Part shown: positions 8,880 to 17,602 of the stretch, in pieces
Layout of the letters: the number at the start of each line of letters is the position of its first letter
Position numbering within the stretch: the first letter of the stretch is position 1
Program-made: the position numbers and the translations under genes
Assembly: GCA_002284615.2 (NCBI GenBank)
Contig: MU069527.1
Coordinates: forward strand, 449,159-469,887
Direction of reading: 5' to 3'
Length of the DNA: 20,729 nucleotides
From: Dunaliella salina
Lineage: Eukaryota > Chlorophyta > Chlorophyceae > Chlamydomonadales > Dunaliellaceae
Notes under the pieces: generated by a model
What the model was told of the DNA's origin: nothing
Seen by the model: only the letters and a program-made list of their open reading frames with translations
Database searches by the model: none

Positions 8880-9265
8880 AGGAACATGTCACGAAAAATT
8901 AAGGCCTCACTAGTAAGGGTACATAAGATGCAGCTCTGTATGAATAACTTACTGGTAAGGTTACATAAGATGCAGCTCTGTATGAACACTCATTGCTTCT
9001 ATGATCACTTGCACGAGCCCGCCTGCATCCCCTCAGCGCAGCGCAAGCACAAGTCGTTTGCCAAACAGGCAGCTTGTGAAACTCTACAGCAGATGCATGA
9101 GCTCTGCATGCATGCTCAGTGCTGCTGCCATCACATGCACCAGCTCGCCTTTAACCTCTTCACTTCAAAGGCACCTTGTGCAGGGCTATAGAAGATGCAT
9201 GCGCTCTGTGCGAACGCTCAGTGCAGCTGCGATCACATGCGCTTGCCTGCCTTGATCCAAGAGCA
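8880..9265 (-). repeat. Degenerate tandem repeat, about 100-120-bp units
   Basis: A block like AAGATGCATGMGCTCTGTRTG, followed by ACRCTCAGTGCTGCTGYGATCAC and TGCACSAGCYCGCCT, occurs near 8967, 9090 and 9191. Short truncated forms lie near 8926 and 8840. On the minus strand units encode variants of VHVMAAALSMHAELMHLL, each closed by a stop. This resembles the junction-copy arrays elsewhere in the gene, but I cannot identify the exon it would derive from. Confidence 0.6.
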
Positions 9266-9890
9266 TGCAAGCGTCATACAACGTAAAGAGTACTTTCATC
9301 CAATGTGAAAACCAGTGTTGGCCAATTCTGCATAAGTGTGCCGCACATGCTGGTATTTGAGAGGGAAAATAAAAAAAGTATGAAACATATGGAATTGGCC
9401 AATCCCAATGACACAACATGTGAGCCCGCCTTGATCTGTGCAATACCATGACACCAACATACAAAACTGTATGAGATGGATTTCCACGCGGCCTACGACC
9501 GTTACCAGCGCATCAGAACTGCTGACCATCCCTGCCGCATGCCACATGCTGTGGCAGAATGCACCCATCTTGTGCAACAAAAAATACTCTTCGCTACTGA
9601 TCCTCTGCATTATTGATTCTCTCAACACCATCTGCATTTAAAGCAACAACACATCCTGAACTTACTGTCCTTACTCAATTTGCAGTCTTAATTGGTAGCC
9701 GTGCAGTTTCTTCATGAAATTGTCAATTTTTATGAGCAGGCTAGCAATCGCGAGTGCTGACTGAAGGCCTTTTTCTCCAGTAAACCCTGTAAACCCTGTA
9801 GCCGTGCAGTCATGCGCTTTGACAGATGGCTTCTTTCCTGTAACCCTGCAATCCTGTGACAGGATGCTTTGATGCATCACCATTTACAGG
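9266..9890. other. Intron sequence without recognised features
   Basis: Frames on the minus strand (9296-9637, 9671-9883) and plus strand (9438-9641) show no convincing domain. A small GTAAACCCT duplication lies near 9780-9800. A minus-strand stretch near 9575-9480 has a tryptophan/Ala pattern vaguely like an OPR helix but no compatible splice sites in phase 0. Confidence 0.35.
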
Positions 9891-9894
9891 TGGA

Positions 9895-10130
9895 GCGTCC
9901 CTGCACATCAGTAGCCTGGGATCTTATGTTGGCCATGCGCTGCAGCCAGCTACTTGTATTGCCAAGGCATCTTGTTGCTGAGCATTCCAGCACTGTTGTA
10001 ATAAACTACACAAAGACAGGGCATCCCAGCACATCAGCAGCCTGGAACCTTATGTTGGCCATGTGCTGCAGCCTGCTACAGAGAATGCCAGGGCATCTTC
10101 TTGCAAGTGCATTCCAGCACTGTTGTACCG
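9895..10130 (-). repeat. Two degenerate copies of the exon 10201 donor junction
   Basis: Blocks at about 9901-9950 and 10028-10076 (plus strand: CATCAGYAGCCTGGRAYCTT then ATGTTGGCCATGYGCTGCAG) match the last 45 bp of the exon ending at 10201. In the real junction the exon end CACAG is followed by GTAAAC. In the copies the equivalent positions read GGACGC and GGATGC on the minus strand, so the GT is gone. The copies are also alike beyond the exon-matching block (GCATTCCAGCACTGTTGTA at about 9982-10000 and 10110-10128), so they were duplicated as a longer unit. Spacing is 174 and 126 bp. Confidence 0.75.
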
Positions 10131-10200
10131 GTATTTAAGGGGCTTACTGACAGTCTAGTATACCGGTGCCAGGCTGCCAGTGAACAAACACATAGTTTAC

Positions 10201-10458
10201 CTGTGCATCAGCAGCATGGAATCCAATGCTGGCCATGCGCTGCAACACAGCCTTCATCCAAGGTGCTGGGCTCTGCCCTGTGATGGGATGGACAGCTCGT
10301 CCTGTGGGGCCTTGCTGCTGCTCTGCTGCAAATGCTGCTGCAGCAGAAGGGCGTGAGTCCTGGGCATCGATGGCAAAATTGTCTGTGTGTGCGCAAGCTC
10401 TGAAGCCCAAATGCGCAGCACTCCACAGCAGGCTTGACAGCTCACGCCAGCCCATGTC
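10201..10458 (-). CDS. Internal exon, OPR-like repeats (86 codons)
   Basis: The acceptor CTGTTTTTCTCGCAG has an excellent pyrimidine tract (AG at 10460-10459), and the donor is GCACAG|GTAAAC (GT at 10200-10199). Both borders are phase 0 and 258 bp is a multiple of three. The peptide opens DMGWRELSSLLWSAAHLGFR, passes a low-complexity Ala/Gln linker of about 40 residues, and closes with PAPWMKAVLQRMASIGFHAA and DAQ. The LSSLLWSAAHLGF helix followed by P-x-P-W-hydrophobic is the characteristic OPR sequence (known family pattern). Joined directly after the first coding exon it gives a plausible helix pair; that junction is inferred. Overlapping frames on the plus strand are shadows. Both flanking introns contain repeat copies of this exon's edges. 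Confidence 0.7.
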
Positions 10459-11200
10459 CTGCGAGAAAAACAGCCGCATGCAACCACTATGCGATGGGGA
10501 GGGGGGGGGAGGAAAGGTGGCAACGAAGGGTTCACTCCACAGCAGGCTTCTAACAGGATTTGCCCGCCCATGCCCTTTAAGGANAGCAGCAGCATGCCAC
10601 CACTCAGGTGTTACACTTGGCAGCAGGTGCGATTCAGGCTTCAGTATACACTCCTCAGCAGGCTAGACAGCTCATGCCAGCCCATGCCCTTTAAGAAAAG
10701 CAGCAGCATGCCACCACTCAGGTGTTACACTTGGCAGCAGGTGCGATTCAGGCTTCAGTATACACTCCTCAGCAGGCTAGACAGCTCATGCCAGCCCATG
10801 CCCTTTANGAAAANCAGCAGNANGCCACCACTCAGGTGTTACACTTGGCAGCAGGTGCGATTCAGGCTTCAGTATACACTCCTCAGCAGGCTAGACAGCT
10901 CATGCCAGCCCATGCCCAACAGAAAAAAAAGCATGAATTCAGCAAGCTGAATGCTTAATTCCCAAAGGGACGGTGCAATTGTGGACTCCACAGCAGGCCA
11001 GGGACCGCAATAAGCCAATGCTCACACACATGTTAAGAGTGGCATACAGCTCATTCGAGAGCAGGAGCAGTTTCTGATTCTGTATGGTCTCCTCAGCAGG
11101 CCAGAGACCGCAGTTAGCCCATGCTCAAACACTTGATAACTTGGCCTCTAATCTTGCGTTGACTCCACAGGCTTGACAGCCCAACAGCTGAGCCTAGTGT
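10459..11200 (-). repeat. Tandem array of the exon 10458 acceptor junction, 114-bp core period
   Basis: A landmark (plus strand CTCCACAGCAGG or CTCCTCAGCAGG) occurs at 10421 inside the real exon and again at 10535, 10651, 10765, 10879, 10986, 11089 and 11163. The spacings are 114, 116, 114, 114, 107, 103 and 74. On the minus strand the central copies read TTTTCTTAAAG, then GGCATGGGCTGGCATGAGCT, then GTCTAGCCTGCTGAGGAGTG, against TCTCGCAG|GACATGGGCTGG in the real junction. The conceptual peptide GMGWHELSSLLRSVY ends at a stop shortly after the exon-matching block. Five ambiguous bases (N at 10584, 10808, 10814, 10821 and 10823) occur only in this array. The plus-strand frame of 153 codons across it is produced by the 38-codon period. 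Confidence 0.85.
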
Positions 11201-12030
11201 TGTAACCAGGAGCAAAGGCGTGCGACCATGTTGGTAACATGTTCAGAAGCAGGTTCATGGAGAGCTCAGTTTGCACACTTCTTGCCTACCCATGCCTGTT
11301 GAGGAAAAAAAAGAAAATGTGGAAGAAAAGTGCGTCGTTTGAAATCGCTGCAGTAGAGGCAGCTTTGGAAAGGGGGGCCAGACTCCTCAACACTGCCCTA
11401 CATTCAACTACTCCACTCATGAAGTGCTATATCAGAGCCCTAAATGTTAGTCATGCGTATTACATACTCTCAAGGGCAGCATGCGCTCACGATCCTGTGT
11501 ATTCAAGGATGCATCCCTTGTTGTGCAACCCTCTCTCATCAAAAGGGGTGTTCTTGAGTCACAGTGTACAGATTATTATAGGCAGTCCATGAGCAACACC
11601 TTGCTCTCATGACAGCTCCCCAGGAAAATCCATCTTGCACTTGTCTCCCTCATCAGAACCTGCAACCTGATGAAGTCTCCCTCATCAGGACCTGCAACCT
11701 CATGACAATGTGTACCACATGCTGATTCCTGATGTTCTGCTCTAACTGTGCCTCAGCACCAAACCCACAGCCTCTTCCATCAAATGTGACCCCTTCTGTG
11801 AAGAATGCAGACTTTTTAAGGCCTTCAAGCCACACAAGACCTGAACACCAACAGGAGGCTCCAGTAAGCAGAACATTTGGATGGCGCATGTGGATCCACA
11901 TAAAAAAATGTGCACTCAAAACCCTGAGCTGCATGGTTATACATAAGTCCACTCCAAGGAGGCGTGGGGTCAGGTGGTTTCAATTCTTTCACACTCTGGC
12001 CCCCCTCGCCCTCGCACCTCTAGAACCTTA
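11201..12030. other. Intron sequence; a 32-bp direct duplication, no gene recognised
   Basis: A fragment near 11280-11300 (minus CCTCAACAG|GCATGGGTAGG) may be a further, very decayed junction copy. At about 11645-11708 the sequence GTCTCCCTCATCAGRACCTG plus CAACCTSATGA occurs twice in tandem (32-bp unit). The plus and minus frames of about 100 codons show no domain. Confidence 0.4.
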
Positions 12031-12239
12031 AAAACAACGTTTTGACCCCCCTCTAGGATATGAAAGTCATCTCCCCATGCAGGAGGCCTCGGTCCTGTAA
12101 TTTTTGGACGGCACGTGTCAATCCAATTAACAACTATGCATTCAGAATCCTGAGATCGAGAGCTCTTGATTGGTATACGTATGGGTCCTATCAAAGAGGT
12201 CGAGGGGGGGGGGGGGTTGGGGGGGTTCCGACTTTTATG

Positions 12240-12500
12240 GATTCCAATTATTCAAGAGTGTCCACTTTGGTGCAGTGAATGATAGGGAGTGGAACATTGG
12301 TGATGAAAAAGTATGCTTCACAGCATGGCTAATCAAGCATGCCCCCCCCCACCCCCCGACCTGCAATTTCCGTACTTCAATGCACAAGCGAAGGTCCGAG
12401 CTGGAAAACTCAAGCTGGAAGACAGCATGCCAGGGGCCACCTATCCTGGGAGCGTGGAGGAACCAGGCAGTTTTTAGCCGCGGATGACCCCCTATCGTAT
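12240..12500 (+). mobile_element. Highly diverged relic of the 1582-2972 family (copy 5)
   Basis: CCACTTTGGTGCAGTGAATG, then a GGGAGTGGAACATTGGTGATG block, a CTTCACAGCATGGCTAATCA block and AGCATGCCCC line up with the TTTGGTGCAGTGGGTG to CAGGCATGTGCCC block of copies 1 and 2. Later GTGCAGTGAAGGTGC at 12558 may be a second fragment. G and C homopolymers (12205-12227, 12342-12357) and a purine-rich stretch accompany it. No ends are visible. Confidence 0.45.
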
Positions 12501-13126
12501 ATTGCTGCCCTTTTGGTGCAAATTAGCAAATTAGACAGAAGGGGGGGCCACATTTGGGTGCAGTGAAGGTGCAAATGGATGAAAGATGACATGAAAAGAA
12601 AAAGTAGATTGGTGCTATTTCTGTTTGGATAGGGTGACTGGAAGGGGGATATTAGGAGGGTTGATGGGCAAGGGGTTCCAGCCCAAACGTTGCATGTGCC
12701 TCCCAACATTTTTTCCCCAACCTACCATCAAGCTAAATATCCCTCCTAGCCACATGTCTTTGGAGATGCAACCACGTTCAGCCAGCTTCTTGCGATGCCA
12801 CCTTTTTTTGCTTACTCCTTTTCAATGAACAGGCCAGCAGTCAGCTGCCACCCTGATTTTAGGCCCAGATTTCGTAAGAAGGAGACTTTCTTTTTTGTAC
12901 CCATTTTCCAAGAAAAAGGGTCCTTCAAAGGAAAAAAAGTGACAAAAGCAAGCTGAAGCCCTCGGGTCTCAAACCCTGAGACGACAAGCTTCAAGGCCAC
13001 AAGGGATGCCAGTAGCACCTCTGCTTCATTTTTGGGGACCACAAGGATTCCTCTCATGAGCATGTACATGCTGTTCACAGTAAACAAATCCAAAAGGGCG
13101 AGTAAACAAAACAAGAAGGCACTCAC

Positions 13127-16100
13127 TTGTAGGAGGCCATTGGTCATACCAGCTTCCAGCAGCGCATCTGCCAAGCGCTGCGCATCCTCTGCGCACCCAA
13201 ATGTTGGAAGGCTTGTTCTGTCACCATCCCTTTCGAGTGCTTCTGCTGCAGCAGCACCACCAGCTGCCCCCGCAGCAGCAGCTACTCCAGCTGCTCCTGC
13301 TGCAGGAACACCACTAACAGCTGCTCCTGCTGCAGCAGCACCACCTGCACCTGCCACAGCACTTGGCTGCAAGGGCTGTTGCGTCCCTAGGGACACCGGG
13401 TGTGGTGGAGTGAGGGGAGGAAGAGTTGAGGCAGGGAAGGCAGGGCTGCCAGATGCTGCACCATCAGTGGGAGCATTGCTCCTGGGAGCACCACTCTCAT
13501 GGCGTGCAACGCTGGTGGCACTGATTGGGGCACTCCCACTGCTGGAATCACTGCTGGTGTCAGCAGCACCAGCACTGTGCAGAGGAGCTGGCGCTGCCGA
13601 GGGGCGGCCTAATTCATGGCTGGTGCTGACTCTGCCATTGTGGCCAGCATCACTGCTGTGGGCGTTCGCATCATTGACGTCAGGCACAGGCGCCAGCACT
13701 GCCAAGCGGTGCAGGGCCGCACTAAGGGCCACGCCATCCAAGCACGGAGGTGGCTGGGTCCCAGCTGTTGGTGGTTGTGGGGACTGGGCCGGTGGTGTTG
13801 TCAGTGCTGCTGCTGGCGTCCTGATAGGAGCCTGCTCAGGTTCCTGGCCTGCCGCGGCTTCAGTGGGCGATGCACCTGCCTCTGCTGTGTCCCGCTCATT
13901 GCCAATGCTGTTAAGAGTTTCAGAGGGGGCTATGCTGTCACTTGAGCGCCTTCTCCTACCTTTGGTAAGCCTGCCAGTGCCTCCGCCCGTACTGTTGCTG
14001 CTGCTGCTGCTGCTCCCTTCAAAAAATCCGTACGAGCTGCTGCTCTGCGCTGCTGCACCCCCACCTCCACCACCGCCACCTCTACCCTGCACATGCGCTG
14101 TTGCGCCACTGCCAGATAGGCTCCAAGGCCCAACAGTGCCATCGAAGGAGCCATTCAGGTTGCACGTCCTTTGCAGGGCGCTATGATTGATTGCGCTGAT
14201 GCCGCAATGGCGGTGCAGGAGATCCGCCAGCTGGTCCAGGTTGTGGCAGTGGCGGATGAGGGCTGTGAGTTGCTTGGGGTCCTTGAGGAGGGTGGTAGTG
14301 GGCCATTTGCGGTGCTCTGAAGCGGCGATGAGATGCTGAGGGGCCTCGAGAGTTGCTGTGGGCTGCTGAGGGTCCTTGCGAGTAGTTGTGGGCTGCTTAG
14401 GGTTCTTGAGAGTGGCTGTGAGCTGCTGAGGGTGCTTGCGAGTCGTAGTGGGCTGCTGAGGGCGATCGAGAATCGCTGTGGGCTGCTGGGGGTCCTTGAG
14501 AATCGCTGTGGGCTGCTGGTGGTCCTTGAGAGTTGCTGTGGGCTGCTCAACATTTGTGGAGGCGCTGGAGGTGCCAATGGGGGGTTTGTTTGGCTGCTGG
14601 GACGTGTCATTGAGGGGCAATGGATGTTGCTGTTGTGGGGCTTGCGGGGCTAGGTTTTTGAGGCTCTGCTGTGGCGTGCGTGCTGCATGCAAAGAGCGCA
14701 GCTGTGGGTTTCCCCGTGCTGGCCGCTCTGTGTCCTGTTGTAGGGGTTGCTGGGATGCCAGAAAGTCCATGTTCCGCTGCTGTGGGGCTTGCTGGGTTGG
14801 CTGCGCCAAGCGCTGCTGTGGAGCTTGCTGGGATGGCAGAAACTCCATGTTCTGCTGGGGTACTCGATGGGTTGGCTGCTCCAAGTAGTGCTGGTGCATG
14901 CGTGCTGCATCTGAGGAAGGCGAAGGCGGGCTCCGTGGTTTGGGCTCTTCCAGGCGTTGCTGAGAAATTGCTGCTGCAGCTGGAGGGTTGGGCTGCAAGG
15001 GTTGTTGTGGTAGCTGCACAGGTTGCTGCTCCAAGGCTGCTTTGGGCTGCGACTTGAAAGAATTGACCACTCTGTACTGGTTGCGCCAACTTGAGGAGTG
15101 AGATGTTGCTGCAGATGTTGAATGCACCGGCGCATCTGCAGAGGAGGGCTGCGGAAGAGCTGGGCTGCTTCGCTGAGTACGCCTGCTGCCCTGAGCGCTC
15201 GTAATGCTGCTGTGTGCTAAGCCAGTGCCGGCGGGGCTGTCCACATGGCGGGACTTGCTCGCCTGTGCATAGGCCTGCTCTCCTTGAAGGAGGGAGCCTC
15301 CCTGCTCTGTGCTGCTGGGCTGTTGCTGTTTCACTTGCGGCTTTCGTTTCTGCTGCAGGCTGAGGCGCGCAGGCAGGGGCGCCCTCTTGGTGCCTGAGCC
15401 AGGCGGCCTGCCCCTGCCGTGCTTCGTGCCCGCTTTGGAATCCCCAGGCTCTACAGGACCAGCATGAGCTGCCTGCCGCTCAGCCCTAACCCCAGCGCTG
15501 TGGCCCATTTTGGTCGTTGCACGTTTCACAGGGCCCACCTTGGTTGCCTCATGCTTTACAGGGCCCACTTTGGTTGCCTTGGGCCCTACAGGGCCTGCTT
15601 TTGCTGCCTCATCCTTCACAGGGCCAGCTTTGGTTGCCTCAGGCTCCACAGAAACCATTTTGGTTGCCTCAGGCTCCATAGAGCCCATGTTTGCTGCATC
15701 AGGCTCCACAGCACCCAGGGAGCTGCTGCGCGTTGCGCCTTTCCCTTTGCTGCCTTTGGAGGTGTTCACTGGCCCTTTGTGTGCTGCTCTGACCTCTATA
15801 TTCTTGCCCTTACTGCTGCTGCTGCTTTTGCTGTCTCTGGTGGAGACTCCTGCTGAGGCTTGCCTTCGGAGAGGGGTGTGCACACATTGCAGCCAGCTGC
15901 CGTTGCTGTGTGCCAGGGAGGCCCTGCCACACAGCACACTGGAGACTATACCTGCTGAAATAGAAGCAGCAGCATTGCTGCTAGCTGCGGCTGATGTGGT
16001 CATTATGACTTGCCGTCTCCTGGTGCCCTGTGGTAGGTTGCTGCCGCTGGGCGGGGCCACTGGCAACAGCCACGCCAGCCGCTGCTTCAGGAGTGCATGA

Positions 16101-16174
16101 AGCTGGTTATGCAGGAGATTCCTGGACGAATGGAAGGAGCAGCGTCTGCCAGGAGAGACAGAAAAGGAGGGCAT
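13127..16174 (-). CDS. First coding exon of a putative organelle-targeted OPR protein (1,016 codons)
   Basis: The start chosen is ATG at 16174-16172; the same frame extends upstream only to a GTG and crosses a likely intron acceptor. Residues 1-60 are rich in Ser, Arg and Leu with almost no acid, as in chloroplast or mitochondrial transit peptides. Residues 153-222 are seven decapeptides of the type VGPVKHEATK. A Gln/Pro-rich region (about 395-545) is followed by nine or so decapeptides of the type DPQQPTATLK (about 545-635), which run into KQLTALIRHCHNLDQLADLL (from 636), the helix preceding OPR repeats. LSAALHRLAVLAP (about 816-828) and EDAQRLADALLEAGMTNGLL (about 996-1015) are further helices separated by Ala-, Gly- and Ser-rich runs. 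The exon ends TACAA|GTGAGT (GT at 13126-13125) in phase 0; the frame beyond, to 12812, is intron readthrough. Plus-strand frames are CAG/CTG-repeat shadows. Confidence 0.7.
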
Positions 16175-16215
16175 GATCCGCCCCTTCAGTTCCCGGGTGA
16201 CTTCACAACTCCCGC

Positions 16216-16310
16216 CTGCATGCCAATAATGAAAGAGAGACACTTAGCTTGGTTTATTAGCTATAAAGCATGAAGACCCCAGACCAGGATTCCCCAGCCT
16301 GAATGCGCAC
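16216..16310 (-). other. Probable short 5' leader intron of the OPR gene
   Basis: On the minus strand GGGACAG|GTGCGC (GT at 16310-16309) and TCTCTCTTTCATTATTGGCA TGCAG (AG at 16217-16216) bound a 95-bp intron with a GCTAATAAAC branch-like site. The upstream exon frame that would be in phase contains a TGA just before the donor. So translation must start downstream, at the ATG at 16174, and the intron would be in the untranslated leader. The upstream exon's start was not located. Confidence 0.4.
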
Positions 16311-16920
16311 CTGTCCCTCTTCAGCAACATTTGCCACTGGCATGGATCAATTCACATGAATGGGCCTTAAATTTTGCTGTGGATGGATAACCGTTAACAC
16401 TTTGGAAAATTGTGCAATGAATGCACACGCTGAACTCTGCTTCTTCCTTGGTCCAGCAGATGACTTGCAAGGAAAGCATCTTCGTCATCTTTGCTTTCCT
16501 TGCATCAACATACAATCTTAGAATTTCCAGAATACTCTATGCTGTACATTTTTACGTTTATATCGTATGAGCCAGTCAGTTAGGTGAGCTCCCAAGGACG
16601 AGGCCCATCGGGTATGTCATGGTGACTTGCACTTAAAATGTCTGGATGGAGATCAGTAAGAAGAGAAAAAGAAATGAATAAGTCAAAGAAAGCAATTGAG
16701 ACGAGAATCAGGGGCTTCGGCACGGAGATGCAAGTGCAGCCACCCAGCCGCAGACCCGACAGCAGCAGCAGAGGGACAGAGCTTGATAATAACACATTTT
16801 TTATTCATGGAGGTACTCTGAGAATACCGAGCTGTCCAACTCCCGGCCTCGCAGTTTCGGCACCATTTTGATCTCAATCGCTTTGCTCATATTATTAATT
16901 ATTTTAATTGTTTTATATTG
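16311..16920. other. Upstream region of the OPR gene; inverted LINE tail fragment
   Basis: A TATA-like GATATAAACG on the minus strand near 16560 could be a promoter element, but this is weak. On the plus strand, CATGGTGACTTGCACTTAAA at about 16619-16638 resembles the minus-strand LINE sequence at 16938-16960 (GGCGACTTGCACTTGAAATA), so two tails of the same element appear to face each other. The 77-codon plus frame at 16638 and minus frames at 16683 and 16321 match nothing I know. Confidence 0.35.
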
Positions 16921-17480
16921 TTAACACCCAACTTGATATTTCAAGTGCAAGTCGCCATACAGGACGATGACAGGATTTTTTTTAGGTACAGTGAGCCAGT
17001 TGAGATGAGGGAAAGGGTTTTCTGACTTGTTGAGCGAGGTGTCAGTTTCATCAGGCAACATAGCCGCTTGAAGTGCAAGAGCATCTGCGCTCTCATTACC
17101 AAGGATGCCACAGTGTGATTTGACTTTGTACAAGTGTGTAGGTATGTCTGATGCACAAATGTGAGTAAATATGAATTATTTGTTTGGTTAGTGGTGCATG
17201 TAAGTGGGTCCATGGGTTTTTAGTACCAGTTTCTGATCTGATTCAGTGCAACAGTACTGTCAGTTGAAAGTGAAGTGTGCCCTTGCTGTAGAGCCACCAA
17301 AATTGCTTTGAGCTCTGCTCTGTCAATTGCATCGATCGGTCCATGGCCTTTAGGGTCTATTGTGCAGGTGATTGTTTCAGAGGAGTGGATGCCTTCCGGG
17401 ATGAAAATGATGCACCTGCCTGTTGCGTTTTCCTGTTGTCAGAGTCCATCTGTAAATGTTAGGTGTCACCAGTCTGGGAT
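16921..17480 (-). pseudogene. Decayed non-LTR retrotransposon (LINE) RNase H domain
   Basis: Minus-strand translation gives the order expected of a RNase H domain. It has TFTDGL (first catalytic Asp), then DRAELKAILVALQQG (catalytic Glu), then STDSTVALNQI (second Asp), then after a frameshift YKVKSHCGILGNESADALAL (His and last Asp). All four acidic positions are recognisable. The frame is broken by TGA codons just before and after the TDG motif, a TAA after the third motif and a frame change before KVKSH, so it cannot be translated intact. RNase H after a reverse transcriptase is typical of some algal LINEs such as the RandI/Dualen group (known); no reverse transcriptase is seen here. The 70-codon intact tail ends at 16921. 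Confidence 0.85.
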
Positions 17481-17487
17481 CTTCGGT

Positions 17488-17602
17488 AGGTACAGCTTGC
17501 TTCATGGACTCTACAGGTACAGCTTGCTTCATGGACTTTACAGGTACAGCTTGCTTCATGAAGTTCATAGGTACAGGTACTTATAGGTACAGGTACAGGC
17601 AC
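17488..17602. repeat. 27-bp minisatellite (three units) grading into a GGTACA hexamer repeat
   Basis: GGTACAGCTTGCTTCATGGA followed by CTCTACA occurs at 17489, 17516 and 17543 with few changes. After that GGTACAGGTACTTATAGGTACAG follows. The 9-codon period yields a KSMKQAVPV peptide on the minus strand. It abuts the 5' edge of the LINE fragment. Confidence 0.92.

Larger units (their letters stand above)
5548..16174 (-). other. Inferred span of a multi-exon OPR-type gene (partial model)
   Basis: Three minus-strand segments (16174-13127, 10458-10201, 5709-5548) are each bordered by consensus splice signals, and each ends or starts in phase 0. All carry OPR-like helix patterns, so they are read here as one split gene for an organelle-targeted RNA-binding protein. 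OPR proteins are nucleus-encoded factors that stabilise, process or activate translation of specific chloroplast or mitochondrial transcripts. The joining of exons is inference, since no transcript is available. At least one exon is probably missing between 10201 and 5709, and the 3' end with any RAP domain was not found. The introns hold transposon relics, a U6 retrocopy and junction-derived repeat arrays. Confidence 0.5.

Noticed and set aside
9438..9641. Plus-strand stretch near 9475-9600 with a MDFHAAYDRYQRI-like peptide
   Set aside because: No known family recognised, no start or splice context, and it lies within the presumed intron of the minus-strand gene.
10489..10950. Plus-strand 153-codon frame with a 38-residue repeat
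   Set aside because: It arises because the 114-bp array period is divisible by three; it includes ambiguous bases, and the array is explained by the minus-strand junction copies.
13032..16100. Plus-strand Ala/Leu/Cys-rich frames (384, 196, 145 and 136 codons) opposite the long exon
   Set aside because: They are the antisense of CAG/CTG-type codon repeats; the minus strand has the transit peptide, OPR helices and splice donor.
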